Source of the DNA: Bacteroidales bacterium
GTDB taxonomy: Bacteria; Bacteroidota; Bacteroidia; Bacteroidales; VadinHA17
Reading direction: 5' to 3'
Assembly: GCA_029210565.1 (NCBI GenBank)
Contig: JARGFQ010000014.1
Location: 1 to 64,000, forward strand
DNA length: 64,000 nt
Shown here: piece by piece, positions 7,611 to 15,437 of the stretch
Numbering within the stretch: the stretch's first letter is position 1
Layout of the letters: every line of letters begins with the position of its first letter
Made by a program: the position numbers and the translations under genes
The notes under the pieces: model-generated
What the model saw: only the letters and a program-made list of their open reading frames with translations
Database searches by the model: none
What the model was told of the DNA's origin: nothing

Positions 7611-8939
7611 TCAGAGGGCCGCTACACGTTTGATGATACTGCTGTATGTGTCACGCAGCCGTTTGAAGACCGGGTTGCCGGTGCGGATGAGTCTGCGTAT
7701 CCTGAAGCCGCCGACAGTCCTGCTGTACAACAGGAACCAGTTCCATGCCATGATGCCCAGGACGGGTACCATGAGGAAGGCAATTATTGCAAGCCACCAC
7801 GGCTTTATAAAGATGAGCGCAAGTATCAGGTAGAGCGGACCGAAGATAAAGCTCAGGCCGAGAAAAAAACCGTATCGTGCCGTGCTGATGAAGGCAGGGT
7901 CTTTCGATTTGAGGGCCTGAAGGTAAGCTACCTGGAACATGAGGATGTTCAGAACGGCACCAAGGATGAAGAGAGGCACCGTCGCCAGCAGCAGCAACCC
8001 GGAGAGGATGAGCCATACGAGAGGATGCTTCTTCTTTCGCAACTGCCGGTAGGTCACATTGAGAGTGGTGGCCATGTCGCGGGCCTCCAGCGTTTCATCG
8101 CACAGCTTCCTGTAAGCGTCAGGGTCTTCAGCCCTCAGTTCGTTGACCTTGCTGACCAGCCTCTGGTCGCGGAAGAGCTTCGGGTAGCGGATACTGTCAC
8201 TGTATTTTTCGTTGACGATGTTGCGCAGCTCGTTGATGGCGTCATAATCCTGCTCATCATCAATGTGTACCATCACCTTCTTCATCTCTGACGAGAGCCT
8301 GTCACGCAGTTCCACAATGGCCCTGTTGGGGTTCTCCCTGTAGGAGTCGTAATATTCTGAGACATGTATGGGATGACCGTAGACCACCGTGAGAACCTGT
8401 CTGAAGCGCCAGTAGTGGGAGTAGTCAAGGCCTACGGGAACGATGTTTATCTCCTTGCTGAAGCCGGAGGCCTCTGCGGTCTGGAAGGCTATACGGCAGA
8501 TGCCCTTCTTGAGCTGCCTCAGCTTCCTGAATGTGGCATGGTTGCCCTCCGGAAGGATAACCACTCCGTTGCGGTTGTCCATGACCCTCCGGGTGTCACG
8601 GAAGGTGTCATCATTCTGTTTCAGGTTCTCAAAGCCATCCCTGAAGCGGTAGACCGGCAGCATTTTCAGCTTGTAGAGAATCCGTGCCACCAACTTCTTT
8701 TTGAAGATATCTGCCCTGGCCAGAAAGATCAGCTGCCTGTCCAGTGTGCCGATCACGGCCATGGCATCCATCAGGGCATTCTGATGGTTGGGAGCGAGTA
8801 TCGTCGGCACCGAGAAATCAAGATGCTCCCTGCCGTATACCAGTACCCTGCGGTAAAAAATATAATTGTGCCACAGATCAACGTAATTCTTCAGTAGCTG
8901 ATAGAAAATATCATACTTCTCAATGTTATGCTTAGCCAT
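7611..8939 (-). CDS. PlsC-like acyltransferase, membrane protein
   Basis: 442 residues. The N-terminal half has the glycerolipid acyltransferase signature: block I NHQNALMDAMAV (an NHxxxxD form, with Asn-His-Gln), block III VVILPEGN (EGNHATF), and block II-like YRFRDGF. The C-terminal 130 residues form two or three membrane helices (about 310-335 and 365-410). It probably transfers an acyl group from acyl-ACP or acyl-CoA to a lipid precursor at the inner membrane. It is first in the operon acyltransferase-SDR-VOC. The motif form differs from canonical PlsC (HxxxxD preserved), so the acceptor is uncertain. Confidence 0.88.
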   Translation of the reverse strand: MAKHNIEKYDIFYQLLKNYVDLWHNYIFYRRVLVYGREHLDFSVPTILAPNHQNALMDAMAVIGTLDRQLIFLARADIFKKKLVARILYKLKMLPVYRFRDGFENLKQNDDTFRDTRRVMDNRNGVVILPEGNHATFRKLRQLKKGICRIAFQTAEASGFSKEINIVPVGLDYSHYWRFRQVLTVVYGHPIHVSEYYDSYRENPNRAIVELRDRLSSEMKKVMVHIDDEQDYDAINELRNIVNEKYSDSIRYPKLFRDQRLVSKVNELRAEDPDAYRKLCDETLEARDMATTLNVTYRQLRKKKHPLVWLILSGLLLLATVPLFILGAVLNILMFQVAYLQALKSKDPAFISTARYGFFLGLSFIFGPLYLILALIFIKPWWLAIIAFLMVPVLGIMAWNWFLLYSRTVGGFRIRRLIRTGNPVFKRLRDTYSSIIKRVAAL

Positions 8940-9092
8940 TCCGCAACCACGTTTAACTTATTGTTCCTGAAAAGGAAAGCCTCTGACTCTCCTGCTGACG
9001 AAGTTAGAAAAAGTTTTTCCGTGACGGTTTAAAAAAGCTGGTTCTTGAGTGCGACAGTGTTCATTTTAGGTATTTATACCACCCTGTTTAAC
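8940..9092. other. Intergenic region left of the 44-bp array
   Basis: 153 bases without a gene, followed by the tandem repeat. The minus-strand box TAACTTCG (8999-9006), one mismatch from TAnnTTTG, could drive the acyltransferase operon. A hairpin at 9080-9101 (CACCCTG with CAGGGTG, 8-nt loop) may terminate or stabilise the transcript coming leftward from hslR; it has no T tract. Confidence 0.4.
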
Positions 9093-9312
9093 AGCAGGGT
9101 GAACCAATAGTTGAGAAAATATTTCGGGCCTCTTCTGATGGCCGGGGAAATTACTGCATAAAATCCTCAGGATCTCCTCTGATGGCGAAAATGATTGCTT
9201 TACCTAATTCACAGGTTTTGCACCAATGGCCGGACAGATCACTTCAGAGAATGTGCCGGGCCAACTTTAATGGTCAAAGAGATTAGCTCAGAAAATCCTC
9301 CAGGTCTCGTCT
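9093..9312. repeat. 44-bp degenerate tandem repeat reaching into hslR 3' end
   Basis: Five units of exactly 44 bp: 9093-9136, 9137-9180, 9181-9224, 9225-9268 and 9269-9312. Typical features are a start of the type GATGGCCGG, a central CAKARAATCCTC and an end TCTCCTCT. The last unit contains the final ten codons and stop of hslR (stop at 9283), and unit 2 still resembles these codons closely (CATAAAATCCTCAGG against CAGAAAATCCTCCAGG). The array therefore seems to have grown outward from the gene end and then decayed. Confidence 0.7.
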
Positions 9313-9666
9313 CTCCCTCTTTGTCGGGCGGCCGGTGCCGCGAGGCCTGTAGCCGGAGACTATCTTTCCCTGCAGTAGCTTGTTTTTCTCCTCCTCTGGT
9401 GTGAGGTCACTGATGTAGCCGGGGACCAGTTTTGCGCCCACCCTGCTTGGGGGAATGGCTTTGACGAGGTAGCTATATGTCACCGGGGGTTTTCTGACGA
9501 GCAGTGTGGCGCCTTCGCCGACAGGGTGAGACGGCTTAACGGTCTGCCCGTCGACCGTTACCCTTCCTTTCCGGCAGGCTTCGGTGGCGGCACTGCGTGA
9601 ACTGAAGAGCCTGACATGCCAGAGGAATTTATCTATCCGTTCCCCTTTCTGAGTTGTCATCATCAA
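9283..9666 (-). CDS. hslR: S4-domain RNA-binding protein (Hsp15 family)
   Basis: 127 residues. The S4 RNA-binding domain covers about residues 8-70 (RIDKFLWHVRLFSSRSAATEA, then GRVTVDGQTVKPSHPVGEG). It is followed by a basic tail (GRPTKRERRDLEDF) as in Hsp15. In other bacteria Hsp15 recycles 50S subunits still carrying peptidyl-tRNA. That fits its position: the start overlaps the 3' end of pth by 38 bp, and rplY lies just upstream. Ribosome rescue is thus the shared theme of the three-gene operon rplY-pth-hslR. The last codons belong to a 44-bp tandem repeat. Confidence 0.92.
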   Translation of the reverse strand: MMMTTQKGERIDKFLWHVRLFSSRSAATEACRKGRVTVDGQTVKPSHPVGEGATLLVRKPPVTYSYLVKAIPPSRVGAKLVPGYISDLTPEEEKNKLLQGKIVSGYRPRGTGRPTKRERRDLEDFLS

Positions 9667-10237
9667 GGGTTTTTCCTGCTTTGTTGTAGGCTGTCATGGT
9701 GAGTTCACACCCTGCTGTTACAAACGACTTGATCATGGTGACAGAGAGTGGCAGCCGCCTGTTTATAACAGAAAGCTCCTCATCGCTCCATTCGCCCAGT
9801 ACGTAATCCACCTGTCCGCCCCTGTGGAAACTGTCGCCTATGCCCAGGCGCAGACGGGCGTAGCCGGTTGTGCCGAGTGTTTCACTGATGCTTGCCAGAC
9901 CGTTGTGGCCTCCGTCGCCACCTTTGGCTCTCAGCCTTATGCTGCCCGTGGGTATGGCTATGTCATCAGTGATAACGAGAAGATTTTCAAGCGGGATCTT
10001 TTCCCTGTTGAGCCAGTACCGCACTGCGTTGCCGCTGCGGTTCATCAGGGTGGTGGGCTTGAGGAGGATCAGCTGCGCATTCTTGTGCCGCATCTCCGCA
10101 ATAAATCCGTAACGGCTGTCTTTAAAAACAATGCCGGATGCAGCAGCAACTGCATCCAGCACCATGAATCCGACGTTATGCCGTGTGTTTTTGTACTCTT
10201 CGCCTATGTTGCCAAGACCGGCGACAAGATACTTCAT
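9629..10237 (-). CDS. pth: Peptidyl-tRNA hydrolase
   Basis: 202 residues, usual length. The N-terminal signature GLGNIGEEYKNTRHNVGFMV holds the catalytic His (in TRHNVG) and the conserved Asn. The KPTTLMNRSG motif and the catalytic Asp segment ITDDIAIPTG follow, and GGDGGHNGLASI is also present. The enzyme cleaves the ester bond of prematurely released peptidyl-tRNA in the cytoplasm. It starts 2 nt after the stop of rplY and overlaps hslR by 38 bp, so the three genes are one transcript. Confidence 0.97.
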   Translation of the reverse strand: MKYLVAGLGNIGEEYKNTRHNVGFMVLDAVAAASGIVFKDSRYGFIAEMRHKNAQLILLKPTTLMNRSGNAVRYWLNREKIPLENLLVITDDIAIPTGSIRLRAKGGDGGHNGLASISETLGTTGYARLRLGIGDSFHRGGQVDYVLGEWSDEELSVINRRLPLSVTMIKSFVTAGCELTMTAYNKAGKTLDDDNSERGTDR

Positions 10238-10239
10238 TG

Positions 10240-10872
10240 CTACTCTTCAGCGGCCTCTCCCTGCTCTTCAGTTGAAGCTTCACCAGCAGCTTCTTCACCC
10301 TCGGCGGTAATCCCCTCTTCCTTGAGTGATACTCTTGAAACAGCCACTGCAGCTACCATAGCGCGCTTGTTGTCTGTAATCTCAAGCTTGTCATATGAGA
10401 GGTCTCCGATCTTGATTGACTGTCCTATCTGAAGTTTAGTAATATCAATATTGAGATGATCGGGAAGATCCGCAGCCAGGCCTCTGACCCGCAGGGATCT
10501 GCGTTTGATCCTGAGTTTGCCGCCCGCCTTCACCCCGGCAGATTCGCCAGTGATCTTTATCGGGATATTGATTGTAACAGGCTTTTTGTCACTTACCTCA
10601 ATGAAGTCGATGTGCAGCAGCTTGTCGCTGACAGGGTGGAACTGCAGATCCTTCATTACAGCATTGTAACTCTTTCCGTCGATGATAAGACTGACAAGAT
10701 ATACTTCCGGTGTGTACACCAGCTTGCGGAAGGCATTCTCATGCGCATAAAAATGCAGGTTTTCCTCTCCTCCGTACATTACGCACGGCACATTGTTTTC
10801 CGCCCTGAGGCTGTTGGAACTCTTCTTGCCGAAATGATCACGTGAGGCGGCTTTGATCTCGATACTTTTCAT
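10240..10872 (-). CDS. rplY: 50S ribosomal protein L25 (general stress protein Ctc)
   Basis: 210 residues, the long CTC-type form. The N-terminal 5S rRNA-binding beta-barrel spans about 1-95 (MKSIEIKAASRDHFGKKSSN, NVPCVMYGG). A C-terminal domain (about 96-190) ends in a glutamate-rich tail (GEEAAGEASTEEQGEAAEE), usual in Bacteroidota. It binds 5S rRNA in the large subunit. It heads the rplY-pth-hslR operon behind a consensus -7 box and a leader of about 75 nt with a strong hairpin. Confidence 0.95.
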   Translation of the reverse strand: MKSIEIKAASRDHFGKKSSNSLRAENNVPCVMYGGEENLHFYAHENAFRKLVYTPEVYLVSLIIDGKSYNAVMKDLQFHPVSDKLLHIDFIEVSDKKPVTINIPIKITGESAGVKAGGKLRIKRRSLRVRGLAADLPDHLNIDITKLQIGQSIKIGDLSYDKLEITDNKRAMVAAVAVSRVSLKEEGITAEGEEAAGEASTEEQGEAAEE

Positions 10873-10898
10873 TAGTCTTTAATTTGTTGTGCTACTCA

Positions 10899-10919
10899 AG
10901 GTTGTATGCCATGCAACCT
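10899..10919 (-). promoter_or_regulatory. Leader hairpin before rplY
   Basis: A 21-nt inverted repeat in the rplY leader (9 pairs including one wobble, loop GCC; AGGTTG at one end and CAACCT at the other), about 27 bp before the start codon and downstream of the predicted transcription start. It could be a protein-binding or stability element. Autoregulation by L25 is only a guess. Confidence 0.35.
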
Positions 10920-10953
10920 CCCATCACACGTTTGACGTTTTTAAATTGGCCTG

Positions 10954-10961
10954 CAAATATA
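10954..10961 (-). promoter_or_regulatory. -7 promoter box for rplY-pth-hslR
   Basis: Minus strand TATATTTG, an exact TAnnTTTG, about 80 bp before the rplY start. It places the start of transcription about 10947 and gives a leader that includes the 10899-10919 hairpin. Confidence 0.55.
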
Positions 10962-10971
10962 GCTAAAAAGC

Positions 10972-11910
10972 TTAAAATACAAAACCGGTGCTAATGGAAC
11001 TGTTTGTATAGACCGCTTTTATTGCCTCAGCGAAGATCTCGCTGACGGATAGTATCTTAATCTTTTCCGAATGTCTTAGAAGTGGTATGCTGTCGGTGAC
11101 CACCAGCTCCTCGAGGGGGGAAGCCTCAACCTTCTCCACGGCATCGCCGGAGAGCACAGGGTGTGTTGCCAGGGCCCTGACGCTCAGCGCACCGCGGTCT
11201 TTCATAACCGTAGCGGCAAAGGTAAGGGTGCCCGCGGTGTCAACAAGATCGTCAATGATAACCACATGACGGCCTTCCACCTCGCCTATCACTGAGATCT
11301 CTTCCACCACGTTGGGTTTTTTCCTCAGCTTGTAGCAGAGCACCAGCTCGCTCTGCAGGTAACGGGCGTAGGCGTTGGCTCTCTTCGACCCTCCCATATC
11401 AGGTGCCGAGACCGTGAGGTTCGGAAGGTTGAGGTTCCGGATGTAGGGGGCAAAGAGCGCAGAGCCGAAGAGATGGTCAACGGGCACATCAAAGAAACCC
11501 TGGATCTGATCGGCATGCAGGTCTATTGTAATAATACGGTCAACACCTGCCTTGGTCAGCAGGTCGGCAGTCAGCTTGGCCCCCAGGGAGACTCTGGGCC
11601 TGTCTTTGCGGTCCTGCCTCGCGAAACCGTAATAGGGGATGATGGCATTGACCTTGTATGCCGATGCTCTCTTGGCAGCATCGATCATCAGGAGCAGCTC
11701 CATGAGATTCTCTGCCGGAGGGTTGGTTGACTGAATGATGAAGACATGGCAGCCCCTGACCGATTCGTCAAAGCACGGCTGAAACTCACCGTCACTGAAA
11801 CTGAGCAGCGTACTCTTGCCAAGCTCAATACCAAGATGACCGGCGATTCTTTTGGCTATTGTCAGTGAAGAGGTGCATGAAAAGATCTTAAAGGGAGGTC
11901 TGCCATTCAT
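10972..11910 (-). CDS. prs: Ribose-phosphate pyrophosphokinase (PRPP synthetase)
   Basis: 312 residues, family-typical. The FSDGEFQPCFDESVRG segment, the catalytic flexible-loop region YYGFARQDRKDRPRVSLGAK, the IDLHADQIQGFF motif and the PRPP-binding VVIIDDLVDTAGTL motif are all intact. It makes PRPP from ribose 5-phosphate and ATP for nucleotide, His and Trp synthesis. It lies 62 nt downstream of engB on the same strand; the A/T-rich gap has a near-consensus box (TAATTTTA on the minus strand), so it may have its own promoter. Confidence 0.97.
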   Translation of the reverse strand: MNGRPPFKIFSCTSSLTIAKRIAGHLGIELGKSTLLSFSDGEFQPCFDESVRGCHVFIIQSTNPPAENLMELLLMIDAAKRASAYKVNAIIPYYGFARQDRKDRPRVSLGAKLTADLLTKAGVDRIITIDLHADQIQGFFDVPVDHLFGSALFAPYIRNLNLPNLTVSAPDMGGSKRANAYARYLQSELVLCYKLRKKPNVVEEISVIGEVEGRHVVIIDDLVDTAGTLTFAATVMKDRGALSVRALATHPVLSGDAVEKVEASPLEELVVTDSIPLLRHSEKIKILSVSEIFAEAIKAVYTNSSISTGFVF

Positions 11911-11972
11911 ATCGGAGAAATTTGACGGTTATTTTCTGGTTGATGGGGTAAAATTAATATTAATGATTCAAA

Positions 11973-12599
11973 TCATTTTTCTCTGCCGAAAAATATCATG
12001 TTCTTGGCGATATATTCAAGCAGTTCCTCCTTCCCCGTCCTCTTTGTGGCGGAAGTGACGAATGAAGGGGGGAGGCTCTCCCACCTCTCAAGCATGACCC
12101 TGTCATGGACTGTCCTGATCCTTTCACCCTCAGCATCAGAGAGTTTGTCACTCTTGGTGAAGACTCTGGCGAAGGGAACGCCGTTGAGCGCCAGCCTCTC
12201 CATGAAGTCCAGGTCGGCCGCCATAGGCTCATGCCTGCCATCTATCAGCACAAAGAGTGATATCAGGTTCTCACGGTGGGTAATGTATGATGTGAAAAGT
12301 CTATCCCACTCGGCCCTCATCTTCTGTGACACCCGTGCGTAACCGTAACCGGGGAGGTCGACCAGATACCAGCTATCATTGATCAGGAAGTGGTTTATTA
12401 ACTGTGTCTTGCCGGGGTGACCTGATATTTTTGCCAGCCCCTTCCTTGATACCAGCATGTTCAGGAGTGACGACTTGCCTACGTTTGACCTTCCGGTGAA
12501 GGCAAACTCCGGCAGGTCAGGCGGAGGCAGCTGGCTGATCCTGGCGCTGCTTTTGACATAAACAGCTGACCCGATTCCAGTTGGAGGCGCCTCTGACAT
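11973..12599 (-). CDS. engB: Ribosome biogenesis GTPase YihA/YsxC/EngB
   Basis: 208 residues. G1 is GRSNVGKSSL, G2 lies in SGHPGKTQ, G3 is DLPGYGYARV, G4 is TKSDK and G5 is SATKRTGKEEL. It is a TRAFAC-class GTPase needed for late assembly of the 50S subunit. It starts 7 nt after the YwqK-like lipoprotein gene and precedes prs. Confidence 0.96.
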   Translation of the reverse strand: MSEAPPTGIGSAVYVKSSARISQLPPPDLPEFAFTGRSNVGKSSLLNMLVSRKGLAKISGHPGKTQLINHFLINDSWYLVDLPGYGYARVSQKMRAEWDRLFTSYITHRENLISLFVLIDGRHEPMAADLDFMERLALNGVPFARVFTKSDKLSDAEGERIRTVHDRVMLERWESLPPSFVTSATKRTGKEELLEYIAKNMIFFGREK

Positions 12600-12606
12600 C
12601 AGGGCT

Positions 12607-13386
12607 TCAGTTTAAATCCTTGTACGGTAACGGTATCGCCAGCCGGTAGTAGAGCCTGTTGCCAAAGCGGGTGAGATAGGCGGCGACGACAACTACCGAG
12701 TCGGCACTGTGACCCGGCTTCTTCTTAAGGTCAAGGTACCCGGTGGTGGCAGTCTGCAGCAGCAGCGTGAGTGAGTCAAGGTCAACCATGCCGTTGACGT
12801 AGTCACCCCTGTAGTACTTAACGTTCTCAGCCAGGTCTGACATCTCGATGAATATCTTGTAGACCCCACGCTCATCGTAGAGGTCGTTGACCCTGTATGT
12901 CACCTCCGGGTAGTCTGTCACCCTGGTTCCGTTGATCATATTCTCCTCCAGGCCTGGAAGCCGTTTTCCGTCGACAAAGTCGAGTTTGGCCTTGACGCGG
13001 CCGCTTTTGTAGTACTGTATCTGCGAGCCGCTGATAGTGTCATTCACATAGGGGGTAACCCTGAAAAGCTTGCTGTCAGCATAGTACCACCTCGCCTCGC
13101 CGTTCTTCTTGTCGCCCGAATAGGGTATCTCCTGTTCGATGACACCACCTTTGTAGAAGGTGCGGGTGATGCCCTCCCTGACGCCGTTTTTGTATTCAAC
13201 CTCCTTGACCTTGACATCATCCCTGATGTAGTTCCTGATGCCGGTGAAGCCGGTATCAGGCTGATGTCCTGCCTTTTTGCTTCTTCCGCTCTCTCCGGTG
13301 CCACCGCCACACGATGCGGCGAGCAGCATTATGATTGTGATTGTAATAGATAGAATCTGTTTCATCATATAATATTTTAATTTCAA
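12607..13386 (-). CDS. YwqK/MORN-like repeat lipoprotein
   Basis: 259 residues. The start has a signal peptide with lipobox-like LAASCGGG (Cys about 26). Residues 60-145 hold three YwqK/MORN-like repeats (GITRTFYKGGVIEQEIPY, GEARWYYADSKLFRVTPY, GSQIQYYKSGRVKAKLDF), which are beta-hairpin units. The C-terminal 110 residues are not recognised. Annotated relatives are often called toxin-antitoxin YwqK component, but nothing here indicates a toxin pair. Several Met codons near the start (MKLKYYMMKQ) leave the exact start open; the third Met gives the best signal peptide. It is followed 7 nt later by engB. Confidence 0.75.
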   Translation of the reverse strand: MKLKYYMMKQILSITITIIMLLAASCGGGTGESGRSKKAGHQPDTGFTGIRNYIRDDVKVKEVEYKNGVREGITRTFYKGGVIEQEIPYSGDKKNGEARWYYADSKLFRVTPYVNDTISGSQIQYYKSGRVKAKLDFVDGKRLPGLEENMINGTRVTDYPEVTYRVNDLYDERGVYKIFIEMSDLAENVKYYRGDYVNGMVDLDSLTLLLQTATTGYLDLKKKPGHSADSVVVVAAYLTRFGNRLYYRLAIPLPYKDLN

Positions 13387-13401
13387 TGGTATGATAGCCT
13401 G

Positions 13402-13417
13402 TCCCGATTTATCGGGA
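13402..13417. repeat. REP-like palindrome
   Basis: TCCCGATTTATCGGGA, a perfect 7-bp inverted repeat with a 2-nt centre, in the gap between manA and the YwqK-like gene. Longer relatives with TCCCGAC/GTCGGGA arms occur at 5616-5642, 36857-36882, 37032-37052 and 53505-53526. Confidence 0.6.
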
Positions 13418-13495
13418 GAACCTCCATGTAGTTAATTATTATACTACTGTGTTTGCGTATGTAAATATATGGAGGTTTCATGTCAGCTCTTATTA

Positions 13496-14476
13496 TTAAG
13501 GTATATATACTTCCAGGAGAGTAGCACTGCCCCGGGGAATAAGTGTCACACTGTCGGCTGAGGCAGGTATCAGTATTGTCTCTCCGGCTTTAACCTCTTC
13601 GGTATGGCCGAGACAGTCAATGACAGCCATGCTCCCGGTGCAGATGTAAATCACAAAGGAGTCTGTAAGGCTTAGGTCTTTTATCAGGGGCCTGTCAAAC
13701 GGCAGCAGGCTGGTGCGGAAATATTCGCACTCTGCCAGCATAACGGCCTGGTTTATCTCCGGCGTTATCCTGATGAGTCCGGTATCGTCCCTGTCAAAGT
13801 CAATGGCATCAAGGGCCAGCTCAGTGTGCATCTCTCTAGGCCTGCCATCATCGTCAACGCGGTCCCAGTCATAGATGCGGTAGGTAACATCAGAGGTCTG
13901 CTGTATCTCTGCCAGCAGCACGCCGGCACCTATAGCATGAACTGTCCCTGCCGGGATGAAGAAGGCGTCGCCGGGAAAAACCGGTGTGGCATTGATGAGC
14001 CCTGCAACTGTCCTGTCAGCCAGGTGAGCCAGGTACTCCTCCCTGCCTGTCTTCTTTCTGAAACCTGTATATATCAGAGCCCCGGGCTCGGCATCTATCA
14101 CATACCACATCTCCGTCTTGCCCCAGGCATGGTGTCTCTCCGAGGCCAGTGAATCATCAGGGTGAACCTGTATGGAGAGGGTGTCGCGGGCATCAATCAG
14201 CTTGACAAGCAGGGGGAACTCTCTGGCGTACTTATCCCATACATGATCTCCTGTCAGGTCACCCATATATACCTCTGCTATCTCCTCCAGGCTGTTGCCC
14301 TTGAGAAAACCGTTGACTGCCACAGAGCTTGCACCTGTTAATCCGTTGATCTCCCAGCTTTCACCAACCCTGGCATCGGGGTCGGCCTTTTTACCGAACC
14401 GCTCACGCAGGGCACTGCCACCCCAGAGCGTCTCCTTAAGTATTGGCCTGAACCTGATGGGATAGAGCGTGCTCAT
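13496..14476 (-). CDS. manA: Mannose-6-phosphate isomerase, class I type
   Basis: 326 residues, the short cupin form. The metal site is recognisable as QVHPDD (Gln, His), KTEMWYVID (Glu) and PAGTVHAIG (His). The LWGG motif near the start and AEIQQTSDVTYRIYDWDR are family features. It interconverts mannose 6-phosphate and fructose 6-phosphate, feeding GDP-mannose for surface polysaccharides. It begins 2 nt after the Dabb gene, forming a two-gene operon. Confidence 0.95.
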   Translation of the reverse strand: MSTLYPIRFRPILKETLWGGSALRERFGKKADPDARVGESWEINGLTGASSVAVNGFLKGNSLEEIAEVYMGDLTGDHVWDKYAREFPLLVKLIDARDTLSIQVHPDDSLASERHHAWGKTEMWYVIDAEPGALIYTGFRKKTGREEYLAHLADRTVAGLINATPVFPGDAFFIPAGTVHAIGAGVLLAEIQQTSDVTYRIYDWDRVDDDGRPREMHTELALDAIDFDRDDTGLIRITPEINQAVMLAECEYFRTSLLPFDRPLIKDLSLTDSFVIYICTGSMAVIDCLGHTEEVKAGETILIPASADSVTLIPRGSATLLEVYIP

Positions 14477-14478
14477 AA

Positions 14479-14781
14479 TCAGATGATGTAATCAACAACT
14501 ACCTTGGCTTTCTTTATGGTTTTCGCCGCCGCCACGGCTCCACGGTGAGGCTCGCTCACCTGGTAACGTTTCAGATCCTCACGCGAGGCAAAAGTAGCAT
14601 CTATCACAAAATCGCCGCTATGGTCATCTTCGGTGATGTTAACACCTGTACGGTATTCAATGATATAGTCGAGCCTGTTGCCTACCGGACCAAAAAACTC
14701 CTTCAACTTTCGTACGGACTCTTCCTTCTCCCCGGGAGCCAGGGGAGGGGTGAGTTTAAAGATCACGATGTGTTTTACCAT
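14479..14781 (-). CDS. Dabb-family (stress-responsive A/B barrel) protein
   Basis: 100 residues. The MVKHIVIFKL start, the central ITEDDHSGDFVIDATFASREDLKRYQ and the HRGAVAA motif are typical of the dimeric alpha/beta-barrel Dabb family. The biochemical role is unknown. It is the first gene of the leftward pair with manA. Its promoter box overlaps the region of the divergent udk promoter. Confidence 0.9.
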   Translation of the reverse strand: MVKHIVIFKLTPPLAPGEKEESVRKLKEFFGPVGNRLDYIIEYRTGVNITEDDHSGDFVIDATFASREDLKRYQVSEPHRGAVAAAKTIKKAKVVVDYII

Positions 14782-14794
14782 ACAGATAATTTGC

Positions 14795-14802
14795 TACTTT
14801 TG
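14795..14802 (+). promoter_or_regulatory. -7 promoter box for udk
   Basis: TACTTTTG, an exact TAnnTTTG, ending 19 nt before the udk ATG at 14822. Only 3 bp separate it from the opposing box of the Dabb gene (14806-14813). Confidence 0.55.
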
Positions 14803-14805
14803 GTA

Positions 14806-14813
14806 CAAAAATA
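14806..14813 (-). promoter_or_regulatory. -7 promoter box for Dabb-manA
   Basis: Minus strand TATTTTTG, an exact TAnnTTTG, 24 nt before the Dabb start codon. The two divergent promoters would overlap and should compete for polymerase. Confidence 0.5.
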
Positions 14814-14821
14814 CACTTTTT

Positions 14822-15430
14822 ATGCTTATTGTCGGGATAGCCGGAGGAACAGGATCGGGAAAGACAACCGTTGTACGAAAGCTTATTGATATGCTCCCCC
14901 CGGGAGAGGTGGTGATTCTGCCGCAGGACAGCTACTACAGGGATAACAGCCACATATCCGTGGAAGAGAGGCAGAAGATCAACTTTGACCATCCCGATTC
15001 GGTAGAGTGGCCGCTGCTCATATCACATCTTAAAGAGCTGAGAGCCGGCCGGCCGATAGAGATGCCGATCTATTCCTATCTCACCTGTGTAAGGTCTCCG
15101 GAGACAATCCCCGTCAAGCCTGCCGAGGTGGTGGTGGTGGAGGGGATACTGGTGCTCGTCGACGCCGGCCTCCGTCAGATGCTTGACATCAAGGTATTTG
15201 TTGATGCTGATGCCGATGACCGGCTGGGGCGGGTGATACAGCGTGACATCGTGGAGCGTGGGCGTTCGGTGCTGAAAGTGCTGGAGCGTTACAATGAGAC
15301 AGTCAAACCGTCACACCTGCAGTTCATCGAGCCCTCGAAAAGATATGCCGATATAATCATTCCCGGCGGGGGCCAGAACCTAGTGGGTATTGATGTTCTC
15401 CGCACCATCGTCGAGAAACATCTCAGGTAA
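14822..15430 (+). CDS. udk: Uridine kinase
   Basis: 202 residues from ATG 14822. The P-loop GGTGSGKTT is at residues 7-15, the LPQDSYYRD motif at about 36-44, and the NFDHPDSVEWPLL and RRDIxERGR-like (IQRDIVERGRSV) motifs follow. It phosphorylates uridine and cytidine with ATP or GTP (pyrimidine salvage). An open frame extends upstream to 14678 but overlaps the divergent Dabb gene and the promoter, so the ATG at 14822 is preferred. Confidence 0.95.
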   Translation: MLIVGIAGGTGSGKTTVVRKLIDMLPPGEVVILPQDSYYRDNSHISVEERQKINFDHPDSVEWPLLISHLKELRAGRPIEMPIYSYLTCVRSPETIPVKPAEVVVVEGILVLVDAGLRQMLDIKVFVDADADDRLGRVIQRDIVERGRSVLKVLERYNETVKPSHLQFIEPSKRYADIIIPGGGQNLVGIDVLRTIVEKHLR

Positions 15431-15437
15431 GCTATTC

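Noticed and set aside
8364..8897. 177-residue plus-strand frame opposite the acyltransferase
   Set aside because: Antisense shadow; the minus strand carries the acyltransferase motifs.
12607..13386. Toxin-antitoxin pair (YwqK name)
   Set aside because: Only the repeat protein is present; the neighbours are engB and an intergenic region, with no toxin-like gene.
14678..14821. Extension of udk
   Set aside because: It overlaps the divergent Dabb gene and both promoters; the P-loop protein starts naturally at 14822.
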